A DNA stretch of 64,000 nt from contig OZ035998.1 of NCBI GenBank assembly GCA_964035015.1, forward strand, positions 31,178,858 to 31,242,857. The letters are read 5' to 3'. Made by a program: the position numbers and the translations under genes. This document shows positions 22,691-34,304 of the stretch, in pieces. Each line of letters starts with the position of its first letter. Within the stretch, counting starts at the first letter, position 1. This stretch comes from Corallium rubrum (taxonomy: Eukaryota > Cnidaria > Anthozoa > Scleralcyonacea > Coralliidae). Under the pieces are notes generated by a model. That model made no database searches and was not told the origin of the DNA. It saw only the letters and a list, made by a program, of their open reading frames with translations.

Positions 22691-25600
22691 GCGCGCGTGT
22701 CACGCAATAATTTCGTTCAGCCCGACTACTCAAATTTCTTTTTTCTTTGAATTTAAACATAAGAGAGAATAAGGTTCATATGATTAGAGTATGTGAAAAT
22801 GTGACCAAGAAAATACTGTGAACTTCTCTTGTGTTGCCATGGTAACCGAGAAAATTGTCCCTCATGGTGATAAAGAACCTCTATCTTCAAAAATGATAAC
22901 TCATGAAGGAATGGTCAAGAGAATGTTTTTAATGGTTAATTTTATCAATAAATACATATTCAAGGTGCTGAACCTAAAAAAATGGAACTTTTATCAGTTT
23001 TTTAGAATTTGTTAAGATTTTTCCCCAAAATGGATTTTTTTGAAAATTAAGCAAGCATGCAGTGTATTATAAATTAAAGAGCTTTACAATACTTGTCAAT
23101 TTTAAAGGTTCAGCTCCTAGATGCTGTTTGCATCTTTTAGTATTAAAAATTTCAGAACAATTGGTCCAAACGTAATAGAAATATATTTTTTGAAATATTC
23201 GGTTTTTGTTGAATTTCGTGATTTGAGAAAAATAGCTTTAAAGTTAAGATAAAAATGTTATGTTGACGTTCGTCCGGCAAGTCTTACAGCAGCGGTAAAA
23301 TGGGTTGAAATGCCATTTAGAACAACAAAACACTCAGAGTAAAATGCATTGCCGCGCGAGTGTTATCCCGCGGGACTGGGAGCGCCTTTACATTAGCGAG
23401 AGACATTGTAATGGCGCCGAGACGTAGTTCTACGTCAAGGTGTGAGTCCGTCGAAATAAGGTTCCATTTTAATGTTGCGGCTGACTTAAGGGACGTCATG
23501 TAAAGTCCGAGTAATAGTCGATCTGCCAATGACTTTTCAAAGAACCGAGAAGTCGAGCAACGTCGGATATTCTGGCGTTGTTGTTTATGTGGTGGAGGTC
23601 GCATCAAGGAACTGACGGAGACCCGAACTTTAGTCTAGCTAGGCCAAAACATTTTTAAAAAAAATTAGACTGACATATTATTGAGATATGTTAGTTAGTC
23701 TCTCGCCTAGGATATGTTTGGCTTTTTGGTTTTGACCCCGAATTAGAGCCGCGGTTAAATTCCCTTAGTTTAAAGAATTGGGGAAGGTCCATGTCGAATT
23801 CTCAAAAAGTGTATCCATAATGCAATTCGAGAGCAGTTTTCAGGGTGGTGATAGGCTCTATGATATTGGTGTTCCTATCTGTGGAATAAAAGGCAAGTAG
23901 CGTAATGTTTTTATTTAGTCCATTGATTTTCTTCCTTTCTAACATTGATGAAATATTGCTGCTAAGTTAAATAAACGACTGAGTCTCTACAGGGCTGGTT
24001 TTGATACGATTAACAGTTTAACTGAACATTAACACAGTTTACTGCTCCCCCCTGATTAATATATTGATCTTGGTTGTCAATTTCATACCGGTTCATCTCA
24101 TTGCGGCGTAAACAATTCCCGTTTCTTCAAATATTTCGTTGTCTGAAGAGGTACCCGACCCAAATCTTATATCAAACTAAACCGCGAAATGTGGACAATA
24201 TTCTTGTTATGAGATGAAATCGCACTGAACGTTTCGTTGCCAGAAAATCATCAACAAATGTAACCTGTTTAACTGCCACATTGCTTCTTGTTAAAACGAG
24301 ACAAGAGCGTGAGAAATATTGAGGATTACCAGTTTATAACATGTATTTTGGGTTTCTGAGAAAGCGAGTCCAGAGATTTTCATGTGATTATGGAATTTCT
24401 AAGAATTGTCAATTTAGTGACCTTGATATCTCAGCAGTGCCTTAGTTGTAAACATGCAGATAAATTCAACGGAATATGTACGTTTTCTAGTGTTTTTAAA
24501 TTTTTAAGACCCAAACCACCTTGAAATGCAAATTTCATCGAAAAGTTGTGTTTTTAAGATTTTGACACTTTGAAGGGTAAATAGGAAAAATTAAAACTTG
24601 CAATATAAAAAGGAACATATAGAGAATTGATTTAACACATATTTGAAAAATTGAAAAAAAAATATTTTGGGGTGTAAGACCCCCTTAAGCTGTAATACGC
24701 TATCACTGCTCCAATTCCATTTTCGCTGGCATATGTGTCTATACGGTAATACTTCCCTCCGTCAGGACGTAACTCAGTATTGGCGAAGAAACCAACTACT
24801 TGTATCGACTTAAAATGTTCCAGAAAGACTCGTAATAATGATCTACAAAAAATATAAAAAAAACCCAACCTTTTAGGTTTAATAATAATAATTTTAGAAT
24901 TTTGTGACGTCACAGTGAAAATCACCTTTTCATGTGTACATGTAGGTCTCGTGAGCTCTCGGGGGGGGGGGGGGGTACTCTTGTATAGATATGGGCATGT
25001 GGAAATCCTTGAAAAATTCTTATTGAAAATTCCAAAACTGATTTTCGCACGCTTAATTTTTGGTAGCTATAGTGATACACCTTTCGGCAGAAACGGTTGA
25101 AAACCGAAAATGTACTATAGGACTGAAAATACTAATGGTATACTATTTTTGAGATTTTATTGTTGAACCCCTAAATAAATTGCGGCACCCGTCCCTCCTT
25201 TGATACGCGTCGTAGTTTCGAAGAAAAGACCTGGGTACGAGATTCTTTCAGTATTTTCTTCTTATTTGCTCGGTTCTTTGATTTCTTTGACTGGCAGTGA
25301 CTGGCTTTAGGATGTTACGATTGTATTGCTTTCTCCATAAACGTGAAGGAAACCTGTAACGTGAACTGGATAGTAATCTGGATTCACATTTCTGTCAACC
25401 CGAAAGAGGGAGGATTGTGTATGTGTGTGGTAAGTAAAAAATTAAGTGTAAGTTATATACATGTTATAGAATTTCGAGATTTCTCACAACCCTGAAAGGT
25501 GTTCTTCTCAAAGACCCTACTGTTCATGGAACTACTATCCATCCATTCTTTTTATAAGTAAGGTTACTTACTGTGCGTATAAATAGAAGAAATGTCAAAA

Positions 25601-26233
25601 GCAGCTGAATCTCGCCATTTTTATATAATTGTTTAAAGTTTGTCAGCATCCCGACAATTATGTGTGATTGTTAAAAGGATTACTAAATTGTTTAGTGTAA
25701 TCTCTGAGAAACTCCGTTTGTGTGGGGTGGAAATCACGATGTTTCGATACACGAATATTCAACCCGGACCGATGACAAGTTTGGCAGGAAGAGTTCATGT
25801 CCTCTAAACAATCGATATGTTTTGAATATTTGTTATAAATTTCGAACTTTGTACTGTGTGGCACACGCGTTGCTTCGAGGGTTTTTTACCAGATTTTGAC
25901 ATTTTCTGGTGTATCGGTGTTGGTGATCTGAGACTTTCACCACACAGAATCTCAGATCCTATATTCCTATATCGATTTGTGTATTAATCAAATGTTTAAC
26001 GTCCACATTTAAACAGTCAGATTTTTTGTTTTGAAATAGTAATTGATCCATGAAAACCCCTACTACAAAACTCCAACCTTTGTTGAACTTTGCTAATTCT
26101 TGTGACTTTGTCTCAATATATTAATTGGAAGAATGTATAAACGAGTTCTAGAAATTATTTCAAGATTTCTTGTGTTCGTTCTTAAGGTCATGTTTCGTGG
26201 TCAATCTGTTCTGCTCTTGACTTCAAAGGAGGA
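22691..26233. other. No host gene recognised; poly-G run and unclassified repeats
   Basis: About 3.5 kb without a convincing gene. It contains a poly-G run near 24961-24975. A hammerhead-like string on the minus strand near 24235-24275 (TTGATGA...GAAACGTTC) has a poor stem II and stem I. A weak gypsy-like string (RIDTYASENGIGAVIAY, minus strand, about 24680-24740) is also present. Confidence 0.4.
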
Positions 26234-26882
26234 TTATGCACCTGTCAATGTAAACCCTGTGGGGAGAGGGGGGGGGGGGGGGGGGGGAGGTTGGAGGCCA
26301 GGCAAGGGTAGGGGATTTGACAAAAATACTAAAAAGTTAATCAGATTTCCCGGGGTTGAACTGGGGGTTGAAAGTGACAATTTGTTCAAATCAAGTGGTT
26401 TCCCCCAAATCTATTATATTGCTTTAACACGCTTGATGCAACTGAAATAATATGTATCAAATATCATAAACTGAAATCTTTATTAATATTGAAAACATAA
26501 ACATGACATAAAAAGTAAAATTGAGCAGATACTTTGCTGGAATATGCAGGACAGATACTTTTAATAGTCCCACATTTCACTACAGTTTAAACATTGCCAG
26601 TGTTCTGGTGCAAGTAATAATCCACCGTATCCACACTGCAATCCATGTTGCTCCAACAGTGAACAGCCATCGCAGCTGTATTCTGAGCCCACATTCCTTA
26701 ATGCACACTAGGACCCAGGCCTTATGAAGAAAACTGATCATGTGCCTAAATTTGTGATGCCCAATCCCAGGGCCAAATTGAATGGTCAAATGTCCCAGGT
26801 ACAGAAAGCTTCTACTTGTCAAATCCCCTATCCTTTCCCGGCCTCCCCCCCTCTGCGAGGAATACATTGATAGGTGCATTAG
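26234..26882. mobile_element. Fold-back MITE with poly-G
   Basis: The left end ATGCACCTGTCAATGTAAAC and the inner TAGGGGATTTGACAA are mirrored by TTGTCAAATCCCCTA and the right end TACATTGATAGGTGCAT. A poly-G run at 26267-26287 corresponds to CCTCCCCCCCTC on the right. No coding capacity. Confidence 0.65.
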
Positions 26883-28212
26883 TAAGAGCTAGTGTGGTTG
26901 TGTTGTTTTTCTGTCGTTCCTCGCTGCTTTTCGTATTTTGCTTTACTTTAAATATAAAAACATGATTATTTGAAAAGCAACAACTGCAATGTGACTTTAG
27001 CCACGCTATTGTCATCATGCACCACGCCATTGTTAACATTAATAACTACAGGTGTACTGTAGCTTTAGCCTCTTGCATGCTTATGTCTTAAATCAATGAA
27101 AGGTGTAGAAGTGTCAACATCGTTCTTATTCCTTGTCACCTTGTCTATTGCTACTGTAGGTGAAACGCCATTCTTTATTTGTATTATATTATTTTGTAAA
27201 TAATCTCAAAGTTCAAGTAATGTGCAATAAATCACTGTTGTTAAAGAAAGTTCTGACTTCTCCAACTGAGAATTGAACCATGATCAGGGCAGATGAAAAT
27301 ATCCAAATACAGTATATAAATGTATATTGTGGCATACTACAGTAGTCCAAGACATGAGCCATAATAAATACAGTGTTTGCTCTGGGCTCTGATTGGTTCC
27401 TTGATTAGGTTTAGGGTTTGTGTAGATCTTTTCATGAAGATCTTTTCTTTCTCATTGCATTTGAAGACCATTGTCATGAAAAGATGGAATTTGGACTGAC
27501 ACTAAATTTTTGGGAAGGACATGGTTGCATTACTGTATTTGGAAATTTTCTTGGTCTGTTTTCCTGGTACCAGATGGCAATAAAATGATCAGCTTTCTAA
27601 AGTAGACTGTAGTGCTCTATGTAAGGAATGTCTTACACAGGGCATTTATTGTCATTACTTTAAGAACATTTAATTGTTGTTTAAGAACATTAAAAGTTAT
27701 GCTTTATTGAACTAATATTAAGTAAAGAGTAGGTCTGCATGACTAATGAAGTCAACAGTTCAAACAACTCTCAGTATTTCTACATGTCTCGCATCATCGT
27801 ATGCTTGCACTGACTACAAAAACTAGCATTAGAATATAACATATTCTACAAAATGAATACTATTAGCAGTTGTCTTTTGTTTAAAGTGAAATGAAAACAA
27901 ACCAAACAAACCTGCATGGACCTTCTGTACCGTAAAATAACAAAGCAGTACATGTACTGGTTGATTAAATCAGAATTCTATAATATTTTTTTGAAAGATC
28001 TCTCATTAGAATACACATTTACCCCCCCCCCCCCCCCCCCACTGCCCCACTGAGAGTATGAATTTTCAGATCGTCACAAAAGGGAATGTGCATGCAGTGA
28101 TTTTGCGCTGGATAATTAACAGGCCTTTTCATAAGGAAAACTGCACATATGCGGTAATTCGCACGCATAAATCGCGTAAATAACTTTGCGCATGCGTATC
28201 GCACAAACTGAT
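26883..28212. other. No gene recognised; poly-C run
   Basis: A C-run lies at 28021-28040. No exon was supported. Confidence 0.4.
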
Positions 28213-28698
28213 CAGGGTTACCAGTTTGGCTTTTTTTAAGCCAAATTTCTCTAATTTGGCTTGTTTTTACAAGGTTTGGCTTGGAAAAATTTCATTTGGC
28301 TTATAACTATTTTTTGGCTTATTTTTGGCTTTTTTTTTCTAAAAAATGGAAAGTCGTCGGTCTTTTCACCATATTTCAGTTTTTCATCGGTTAAAATTTG
28401 CCGCTTTGTTGTTTAGAAAGACTAATTGTTAAATCTCGGTATAGAGCAGTAGGGATTACCCGATCCACGGAGTTGGGTAACCATGGGATAACTATCAACC
28501 AATCAGAGACAAATTCTTAATTTAGAACATATGCCACTGTCCTCGCAGAGGTCCGACCGCATAATTTTTCAAGTTTCAACCAATCATAATTCAAGAATTT
28601 TGATCCGTTTAAAACTTCAGCGGTTGACTAAGATGAACTTCTCTTTTTAACCGAGTTTTAAACTGAATACTTGCATGACAGACTATCTTATATATAAA

Positions 28699-28756
<58 letters not shown>

Positions 28757-28772
28757 GAGAACAACCTTATTA

Positions 28773-28858
<86 letters not shown>

Positions 28859-29118
28859 TTGAACTATTTGAACTATATGAAATATTTTGAAATGTGAAAT
28901 GTGAGTGTATACCTAAATAAATAATTTTAAAAAATAAGCAAATTTTAAGTTTTTATAAGATAAAGTGATAAACCGATTATTTATGGCATACTTGCATAAT
29001 TATTACTGCAATTAGCACTCAGGCCCAGTCCCCCACCTTAATTTTAGAGTTTGGCTTTTTTTGGCTTATTTTGAACATGCGTTTGGCTTATTTTGGCCCA
29101 GAGGACCTGGCAACCTTG
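28213..29118. mobile_element. Non-autonomous hAT-type element
   Basis: Ends CAGGGTTACCAG and CTGGCAACCTTG are bounded by the exact 8-bp duplication AAACTGAT (28205-28212 and 29119-29126). CAGGGTTGCCAG-like ends are common in hAT elements. The ends carry repeated TTTGGCTT words and the middle holds two long TA tracts. No transposase. Confidence 0.85.
28696..28857. repeat. (TA)n microsatellites inside the hAT element
   Basis: Two alternating TA tracts are split by a short unique stretch (28755-28776). Confidence 0.9.
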
Positions 29119-29324
29119 AAACTGATCAGTTATGGCACAGTGGTATGAACGGCAGACCTAACTTTTATATTCTCTACACATCTGTGTTGTCGTTTTTTAA
29201 ACGAAAAGAAAGCTGTATTGCTTGATGTCCGTTGTAAAATCTTTCGCCTGAACGTGTTCGTTTAGTTGTAAAACGTAAAACCTATTATGCTGTGAAAACT
29301 GTTACTCTTGCTGAAAGACGATAT

Positions 29325-29745
29325 ACGTCGGTTGCAAGACTTTACCTTGGGAGACCTTACTTTGCATTTTGAGACCTTACCTTACGTTGTGAGACCTTAC
29401 GTTACGGCATTGTGAGACTTTGCGTTACATTGTAAGACCTTACGTTACAGGACCTTGCGTTACATTGTGAGACCTTACGTTATGTTGTGTTGTGAGACTA
29501 TGCGTTACATTGTGAGACCTTACGTTACGTTATGGGACCTTGCGTTACATTGTGAGATCTTAGGTTAAGCCGGTTTTCCACTGGCGAATTTTGTCGCGCG
29601 AAGCGACCTTTTTCTTTTGTCTTATAAGCTCTTGAGTGGAACTACTGTAATTAGAAATCTATTCCAATCTAATAGAAATGTCGCCTCGCGTGACAAAATT
29701 CGCCAGTGGAAAACCGGCTTTACGTTGTGAGATGTGACATTGCTG
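29325..29745. repeat. GAGACCTTACGTTAC minisatellite
   Basis: Imperfect tandem units of about 16-24 bases (TTGTGAGACCTTACGTTAC and variants) run from about 29330 to 29575. One more unit follows after the fold-back at 29577-29720, so that element inserted into the array. Confidence 0.75.
29577..29720. mobile_element. Fold-back MITE inside the minisatellite
   Basis: AAGCCGGTTTTCCACTGGCG at the left is mirrored by CGCCAGTGGAAAACCGGCTT at the right, with arms continuing through AATTTTGTC. The element is about 144 bp. Confidence 0.8.
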
Positions 29746-30413
29746 AAACTTCCACACATTTTCAAATGAACAATTGAACATGGCTTTTTACATCTTTAAA
29801 CTTGTCTCCAAACGTCTAAATATCCAGCGATTGATTGAACTCTTGTCGAAAACTCCTCGCAGACAGAATCCACTAAACCTTTTTGCAGTATTAAGGTAAC
29901 GTTCAAATCACATTCCAACTTTTCACGTTTAGTCATATCAAATACACCTGAGACGCAAGCTATCCAACTTTAAACAGCAAGCCGAATGACCAAACCATGA
30001 AATGGTGCTGTTATCACGTTTGAAGTGTGATCTTTTTTGACATGCGAGATGATAGCTGCAAAGCGGAAACTTCCCGAAACTCAAAGGGAAGACTTCGTGC
30101 GTATATCTCACCTGAGGATTTGGTGACGCGCGTGACACAGCGATTTCGCGAAATATATAGAAAAAAATACAGCATCGTTAAATGAGCTTCGCAACTTTCA
30201 GAAAAATTGCTTCGCAGATTTTCGCAATTTTTAAAATCGCTTCGCAATTTGCATTTGCGAAGCGCTAATTCGGACTCTGCACATACGGTACTGCATATCT
30301 GTACAGAACTTGTATAAACTAGTAAAACTACAGTTAACAAAATTAACAAAACACAGCTCTGTGTATGCTCAGGCAGAAATACTCAACTTCTTGATGTTTA
30401 TATTATGTTTCAG
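29746..30413. other. No gene recognised
   Basis: No coding or repeat feature stands out. A promoter or 5' exon for the downstream kinase-subunit gene could lie here, but nothing in the sequence proves it. Confidence 0.35.
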
Positions 30414-30447
30414 ATATTATGCAGTCATGTTGTAAAACGTGAAAGGT

Positions 30448-30492
30448 ATGGACCTGTCAAATGAAAATGATAACAATGACCAGAATGACCAG
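30448..30492 (+). CDS. PRKAG: Tentative first coding exon of the AMPK gamma gene
   Basis: A candidate exon begins after a TTTCAG acceptor (exon from 30414) and ends before GTAAGA. Its only useful ATG opens 15 codons, MDLSNENDNNDQNDQ, ending in phase 0. This agrees with the phase-0 start of the exon at 40712. The peptide is acidic and low in complexity and cannot be matched to a family. A copia element and several MITEs sit in the 10-kb intron that would follow. Support is only the paired splice signals and phase; the real first exon may lie elsewhere. Confidence 0.35.
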
Positions 30493-30883
30493 GTAAGATG
30501 TTTTACTGGTGAATTAAAGACATCTTTTAATGTACTATTACATATTATACTGTAGCAGGCCTTAATTAATGCCCTGAGCAAAACACATGCTCTATAAAAG
30601 CACTCCTTCATGACCCATAAGGCACTGACTTTTGCACACCTACTGTACATGTACATGTATGTACTCAAAACACTTGATTTAAGGCGGCTCCCTATAGTTT
30701 CAATAAATACGCACTACATGTATTTCATAGGCTCATTATTTAATGTTATTCACAAGTTTAAAATTTTGTTAGATAAATACTAAGTAGACTTTACTATAGC
30801 AGTATAGCAGAACTATTGCAGATATAAAATATATATCAAAAAGTTCAATTATTTGCTTTTACCATCAAATGTTGCATATAATT

Positions 30884-31113
30884 TGTTAATATTAATTCAG
30901 GTTAACGTGCGAAAATAAGAGAACATCATCAATCATCTTGACAGATAGTTATTTATCTAGACGCTCTCTGAGGGGCTTACTTCCTGTTGTTGTAGTTATC
31001 TTATGTACTAGACATATAGATTGAACTCTCAGTTGTTTCTATTAAAGTTTATACATCATGTAGTCCATTCAAGCGTCACGCGTTTTCTACACTGTTAAAC
31101 GTATACTTTAACA
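30884..31113 (+). repeat. 5' LTR of copia element
   Basis: 230 bp, TG...CA ends, matching 35352-35581 except for T versus C in TTATCTAGACG/TTATCCAGACG. Confidence 0.95.
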
Positions 31114-31130
31114 GGTTATGGGCCCAGAGC
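31114..31130 (+). promoter_or_regulatory. Primer-binding site of copia element
   Basis: GGTTATGGGCCCAGAGC directly follows the 5' LTR. The first part matches the site that Drosophila copia uses to prime on an internal piece of initiator methionine tRNA, a known feature of that clade. Confidence 0.75.
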
Positions 31131-31193
31131 TAAGTTTGGGCAACTTGGATGTACGACATTTATTATTTGCGAAAGTAACCTGAGAATGTTGGC

Positions 31194-34100
31194 ATGGCTT
31201 CAAACGAAGAAACGGCGCTGTCTCGCATCGAGAAGTTCAATGGAACGAATTTTCATTTGTGGAAATTCAAAATGCAAATGGTTCTTGAAGACAAGGATCT
31301 TTGGGGCATCGTGACTGGCGATGAGGTAGAACCTGCCGAAGAAGGAACTACTGAAGCTCAACGACGACAATTTCAACGACGTGCCCGTAAAGCGCTAGCG
31401 ACGATTTGTTTATCTCTGGGAGATGAACAACTAGCGTTGGTTCGATCTGCGAACACTTCAAAGGAAGCCTGGTGTAAATTGGAAAGCCACTACGAGGTAA
31501 AATCGTTAGCGAATAAGTTATTTCTGCGTAAGAGGTATTTTACAATGACAATGGCCGAGAACGATACGATGACGAAGCATATCAACAAGTTGAAAGCTTT
31601 GGCAGAACAACTTGAGGCTGTAGGCGCTCCAATTACCGAAGATGATCAAGTTGCAACGTTGTTATGTAGTCTTCCTGATTCGTATAATAATTTAATCATG
31701 GCTTTGGAGTCTCGCGCTGAGGATTTAAAACTGGAATTCGTCACTGCAAGATTACTTCATGAAGAACACAAGCGTAAAGAAATTTCTCTTCCTGTTGACA
31801 ATACAGAGAAAGCTCTTCTCACATCGAAAGGTAAACAACACGAAAAGCCTAAAGGTAAGAAGAAAGGGAAATGCTACAATTGTGGGATACTAGGACATTG
31901 GGCTAGAGATTGCCGGAAACCGAAGAAAGTTCAATCTGAAGAAAAGAAAGGAACTCAAGCCAATGCGTCTTGTGCGAGTAAATCTACTGTTACCGTGGAA
32001 CAACACACTTTATTTTGGAGTTCGAAACATGCCAACAACAGTTCGACGTGGTATATAGATTCAGGCGCTTCACAGCACATGTCTCATCAAAAGGATTCAA
32101 TGGAAGATTATGTCGAATTTGCTACTCCAGAGAAAGTACGCTTAGGAGACAACCGAGTAATAGAAGCACTTGGAAAAGGATCAGTTTGTTTACAAGTCAA
32201 AGTTGGCGAGAATTACAAGCAAGCTGAATTACAAGATGTTTTGTATGTGCCAGACCTAGCCAAAAATCTGTTTTCTGTTAGTGCCATCACCAAGAAAGGA
32301 CATGTTATGTCGTTTGATCAGCAAAAGTGTGTCATCATAGACAAGAGTGGAAATCTGGTGGGTTCTGGTAAAGTGAGTGATAACCTCTTCGTTCTTGATG
32401 TCCTTGAAGTGAAGGAAAAGTCACATAATGTCAACGCTGCTACCGGAGAGTGCTCAGAACATTTATGGCACCAAAGATACGGACATTTGGGCTTAAAGAA
32501 CCTGAGGAAGCTACGAGACGAGGAACTTGTCCAAGGTTTGAAATTCAAGTCTTCACAAGAATCAACGTTTTGCGATGGTTGTGCAAAGGGCAAGCAAAAC
32601 AGGATGTCATTTCCTAAAGAACAAGCAACTCGAGCAACCGAAATCCTAGGGATTGTTCATAGCGATGTTTGTGGTCCCATGCAAACGAAGAGTCATGGAG
32701 GAAATCATTACTTCGTAACATTCATTGATGATAAGTCCAGATTCACAGCAGTCTACTTCATGAAACATAAAGATCAGGTCTTCGAGAAATTCAAGGAGTA
32801 TGCAGCAATGGTTACGAATGTGACTGGAAAGAATATCAAGATCTTGCGTTCAGATAATGGTGGAGAATACACCTCGAAAGTATTTGTTGACTACCTCCGC
32901 AAGAAAGGAATCCAGAGGCAGTTGACCATTCCTCGAACACCACAGCAGAATGGAGTCGCCGAGAGAATGAACAGAACCATACAAGAAGCAGCAAGATCAA
33001 TGATGCACAATGCAGGACTTGATTATGGGTACTGGGGTGAAGCTGTGGCAACTGCAGTTATGCTTAGAAATCGTAGTCCAACCGTTGCAGTGGCGAATAT
33101 GACCCCTTACGAGAGTTTCATGGGCAAGAAAGCAGGTATTTCAAATTTGAAAGTTTTGGGGTGCAACGCTTACATGCACATCACCAAAGAAACCGGAAAG
33201 AAGTGGGACGCTAAATCAAAGAAATGCATTTTCATTGGATATAGCCTCGAGAGCAAAGCATATAGACTATGGGATCCTAAAGCAAGAAAAGTGCATTTAT
33301 CCAGAGATGTCCTGTTCGAGGAGAATAACTTTGACGAACGTGTCAGAGCACCACAGTACACCAAGAGTTTGGAACGTGCACCTGACAACCAAGAACAAGC
33401 AATGGAAGAAGAGTCGCCAGAAGAGCCAGAGAAACAACACAGTGTAATTCGCCAGGATGATGCTGAGGAAAGCAACCAACAAGAAGCTGACAAGCAAGCG
33501 GCAGGAGATTTTCCAGAGGAGCCAGTAAATGAAGATCAAAGTGTAGTTACCAATGACGATGCTGAAGAAGAAACTGAAGTACAAGAAACTGACAACCATC
33601 AAGAAGAGTCAGAACAATTGCCACGCCGTTCAGAGCGAAGTAGAATGCCACCCTATAGAGATGGTGCAATCACTGGTGATTGGTGGAAACACAATGCTGC
33701 ATGTAGCAGTACAGAGGGTATTTCTGAAGAGCCTACAACACTTGAAGCAGCTTTAACTTCACCTGATAAAGCACAATGGAAAGAAGCTCTCGACAATGAA
33801 TACACATCTCTCGTAAAGAATAACACTTGGACACTTGTACCACTCCCGGAAGGACGCAATGCAGTTGATTGTCGGTGGGTTTTCAAAGTGAAATACAATG
33901 CTGATGGATCTATTGAGCGACATAAAGCCCGTCTTGTTGCAAAAGGTTTTTCACAAGAAGCTGGTCTAGACTACGAGGAAACCTTTTCTCCTGTAGCACG
34001 TTACACATCAATCCGTACGATCCTCGCATTAGCAAATCAGTTGAACTTAGAAGTTCATCAAATGGATGTTTCCACAGCATTTCTTAACGGAGAATTACAA

Positions 34101-34289
34101 GAAGAAATCTACATGACGCAGCCTGAAGGGTATGTTGAGAAAGGCCAAGAACATTTGGTTTGCAAGTTGAACAAAAGCATCTATGGTCTAAAGCAAGCAT
34201 CTAGATGTTGGTACAATACAATCGACGAATTTCTCAAGAATTCAGGGTATATACAGTGCAAGTCCGACCCATGTCTCTACATAAAGTAA
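31194..34289 (+). CDS. Copia gag-pol polyprotein, to premature stop
   Basis: The 1031 residues run in copia order. Gag has FNGTNFHLWKFKMQ (about 15-28) and a CCHC zinc knuckle starting CYNC (about 227-240). Protease has DSGA (about 289). The integrase His-Cys zinc region is near 425-465, and its catalytic core has Asp 491, Asp 554 and Glu 590, the last two 35 residues apart as expected. A Glu-rich linker spans about 725-815. Reverse transcriptase begins at WTLVPLPEGRNAVDCRWVFK (about 877). The order protease, integrase, reverse transcriptase identifies Ty1/copia rather than gypsy. An in-frame TAA at 34287-34289, after CLYIK, ends the frame inside reverse transcriptase just before YVDD. The first methionine fits a start 80 bp after the LTR. 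Confidence 0.95.
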   Translation: MASNEETALSRIEKFNGTNFHLWKFKMQMVLEDKDLWGIVTGDEVEPAEEGTTEAQRRQFQRRARKALATICLSLGDEQLALVRSANTSKEAWCKLESHYEVKSLANKLFLRKRYFTMTMAENDTMTKHINKLKALAEQLEAVGAPITEDDQVATLLCSLPDSYNNLIMALESRAEDLKLEFVTARLLHEEHKRKEISLPVDNTEKALLTSKGKQHEKPKGKKKGKCYNCGILGHWARDCRKPKKVQSEEKKGTQANASCASKSTVTVEQHTLFWSSKHANNSSTWYIDSGASQHMSHQKDSMEDYVEFATPEKVRLGDNRVIEALGKGSVCLQVKVGENYKQAELQDVLYVPDLAKNLFSVSAITKKGHVMSFDQQKCVIIDKSGNLVGSGKVSDNLFVLDVLEVKEKSHNVNAATGECSEHLWHQRYGHLGLKNLRKLRDEELVQGLKFKSSQESTFCDGCAKGKQNRMSFPKEQATRATEILGIVHSDVCGPMQTKSHGGNHYFVTFIDDKSRFTAVYFMKHKDQVFEKFKEYAAMVTNVTGKNIKILRSDNGGEYTSKVFVDYLRKKGIQRQLTIPRTPQQNGVAERMNRTIQEAARSMMHNAGLDYGYWGEAVATAVMLRNRSPTVAVANMTPYESFMGKKAGISNLKVLGCNAYMHITKETGKKWDAKSKKCIFIGYSLESKAYRLWDPKARKVHLSRDVLFEENNFDERVRAPQYTKSLERAPDNQEQAMEEESPEEPEKQHSVIRQDDAEESNQQEADKQAAGDFPEEPVNEDQSVVTNDDAEEETEVQETDNHQEESEQLPRRSERSRMPPYRDGAITGDWWKHNAACSSTEGISEEPTTLEAALTSPDKAQWKEALDNEYTSLVKNNTWTLVPLPEGRNAVDCRWVFKVKYNADGSIERHKARLVAKGFSQEAGLDYEETFSPVARYTSIRTILALANQLNLEVHQMDVSTAFLNGELQEEIYMTQPEGYVEKGQEHLVCKLNKSIYGLKQASRCWYNTIDEFLKNSGYIQCKSDPCLYIK

Positions 34290-34304
34290 GAGGGAGACAG
34301 TTTC

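Noticed and set aside
23317-23607. 96-codon minus-strand frame
   Set aside because: No recognisable domain, no splice context and composition like its surroundings.
24235-24275. Hammerhead-like TTGATGA...GAAACGTTC on the minus strand
   Set aside because: Stem I and stem II do not pair well and the core C is missing. It may be a relic, but support is too weak.
24632-24925. Gypsy-like string RIDTYASENGIGAVIAY on the minus strand
   Set aside because: It is suggestive of a gypsy RNase H start (DTDASxxGIGAVL), but neighbouring sequence shows no further pol match, so it is not listed as an element.
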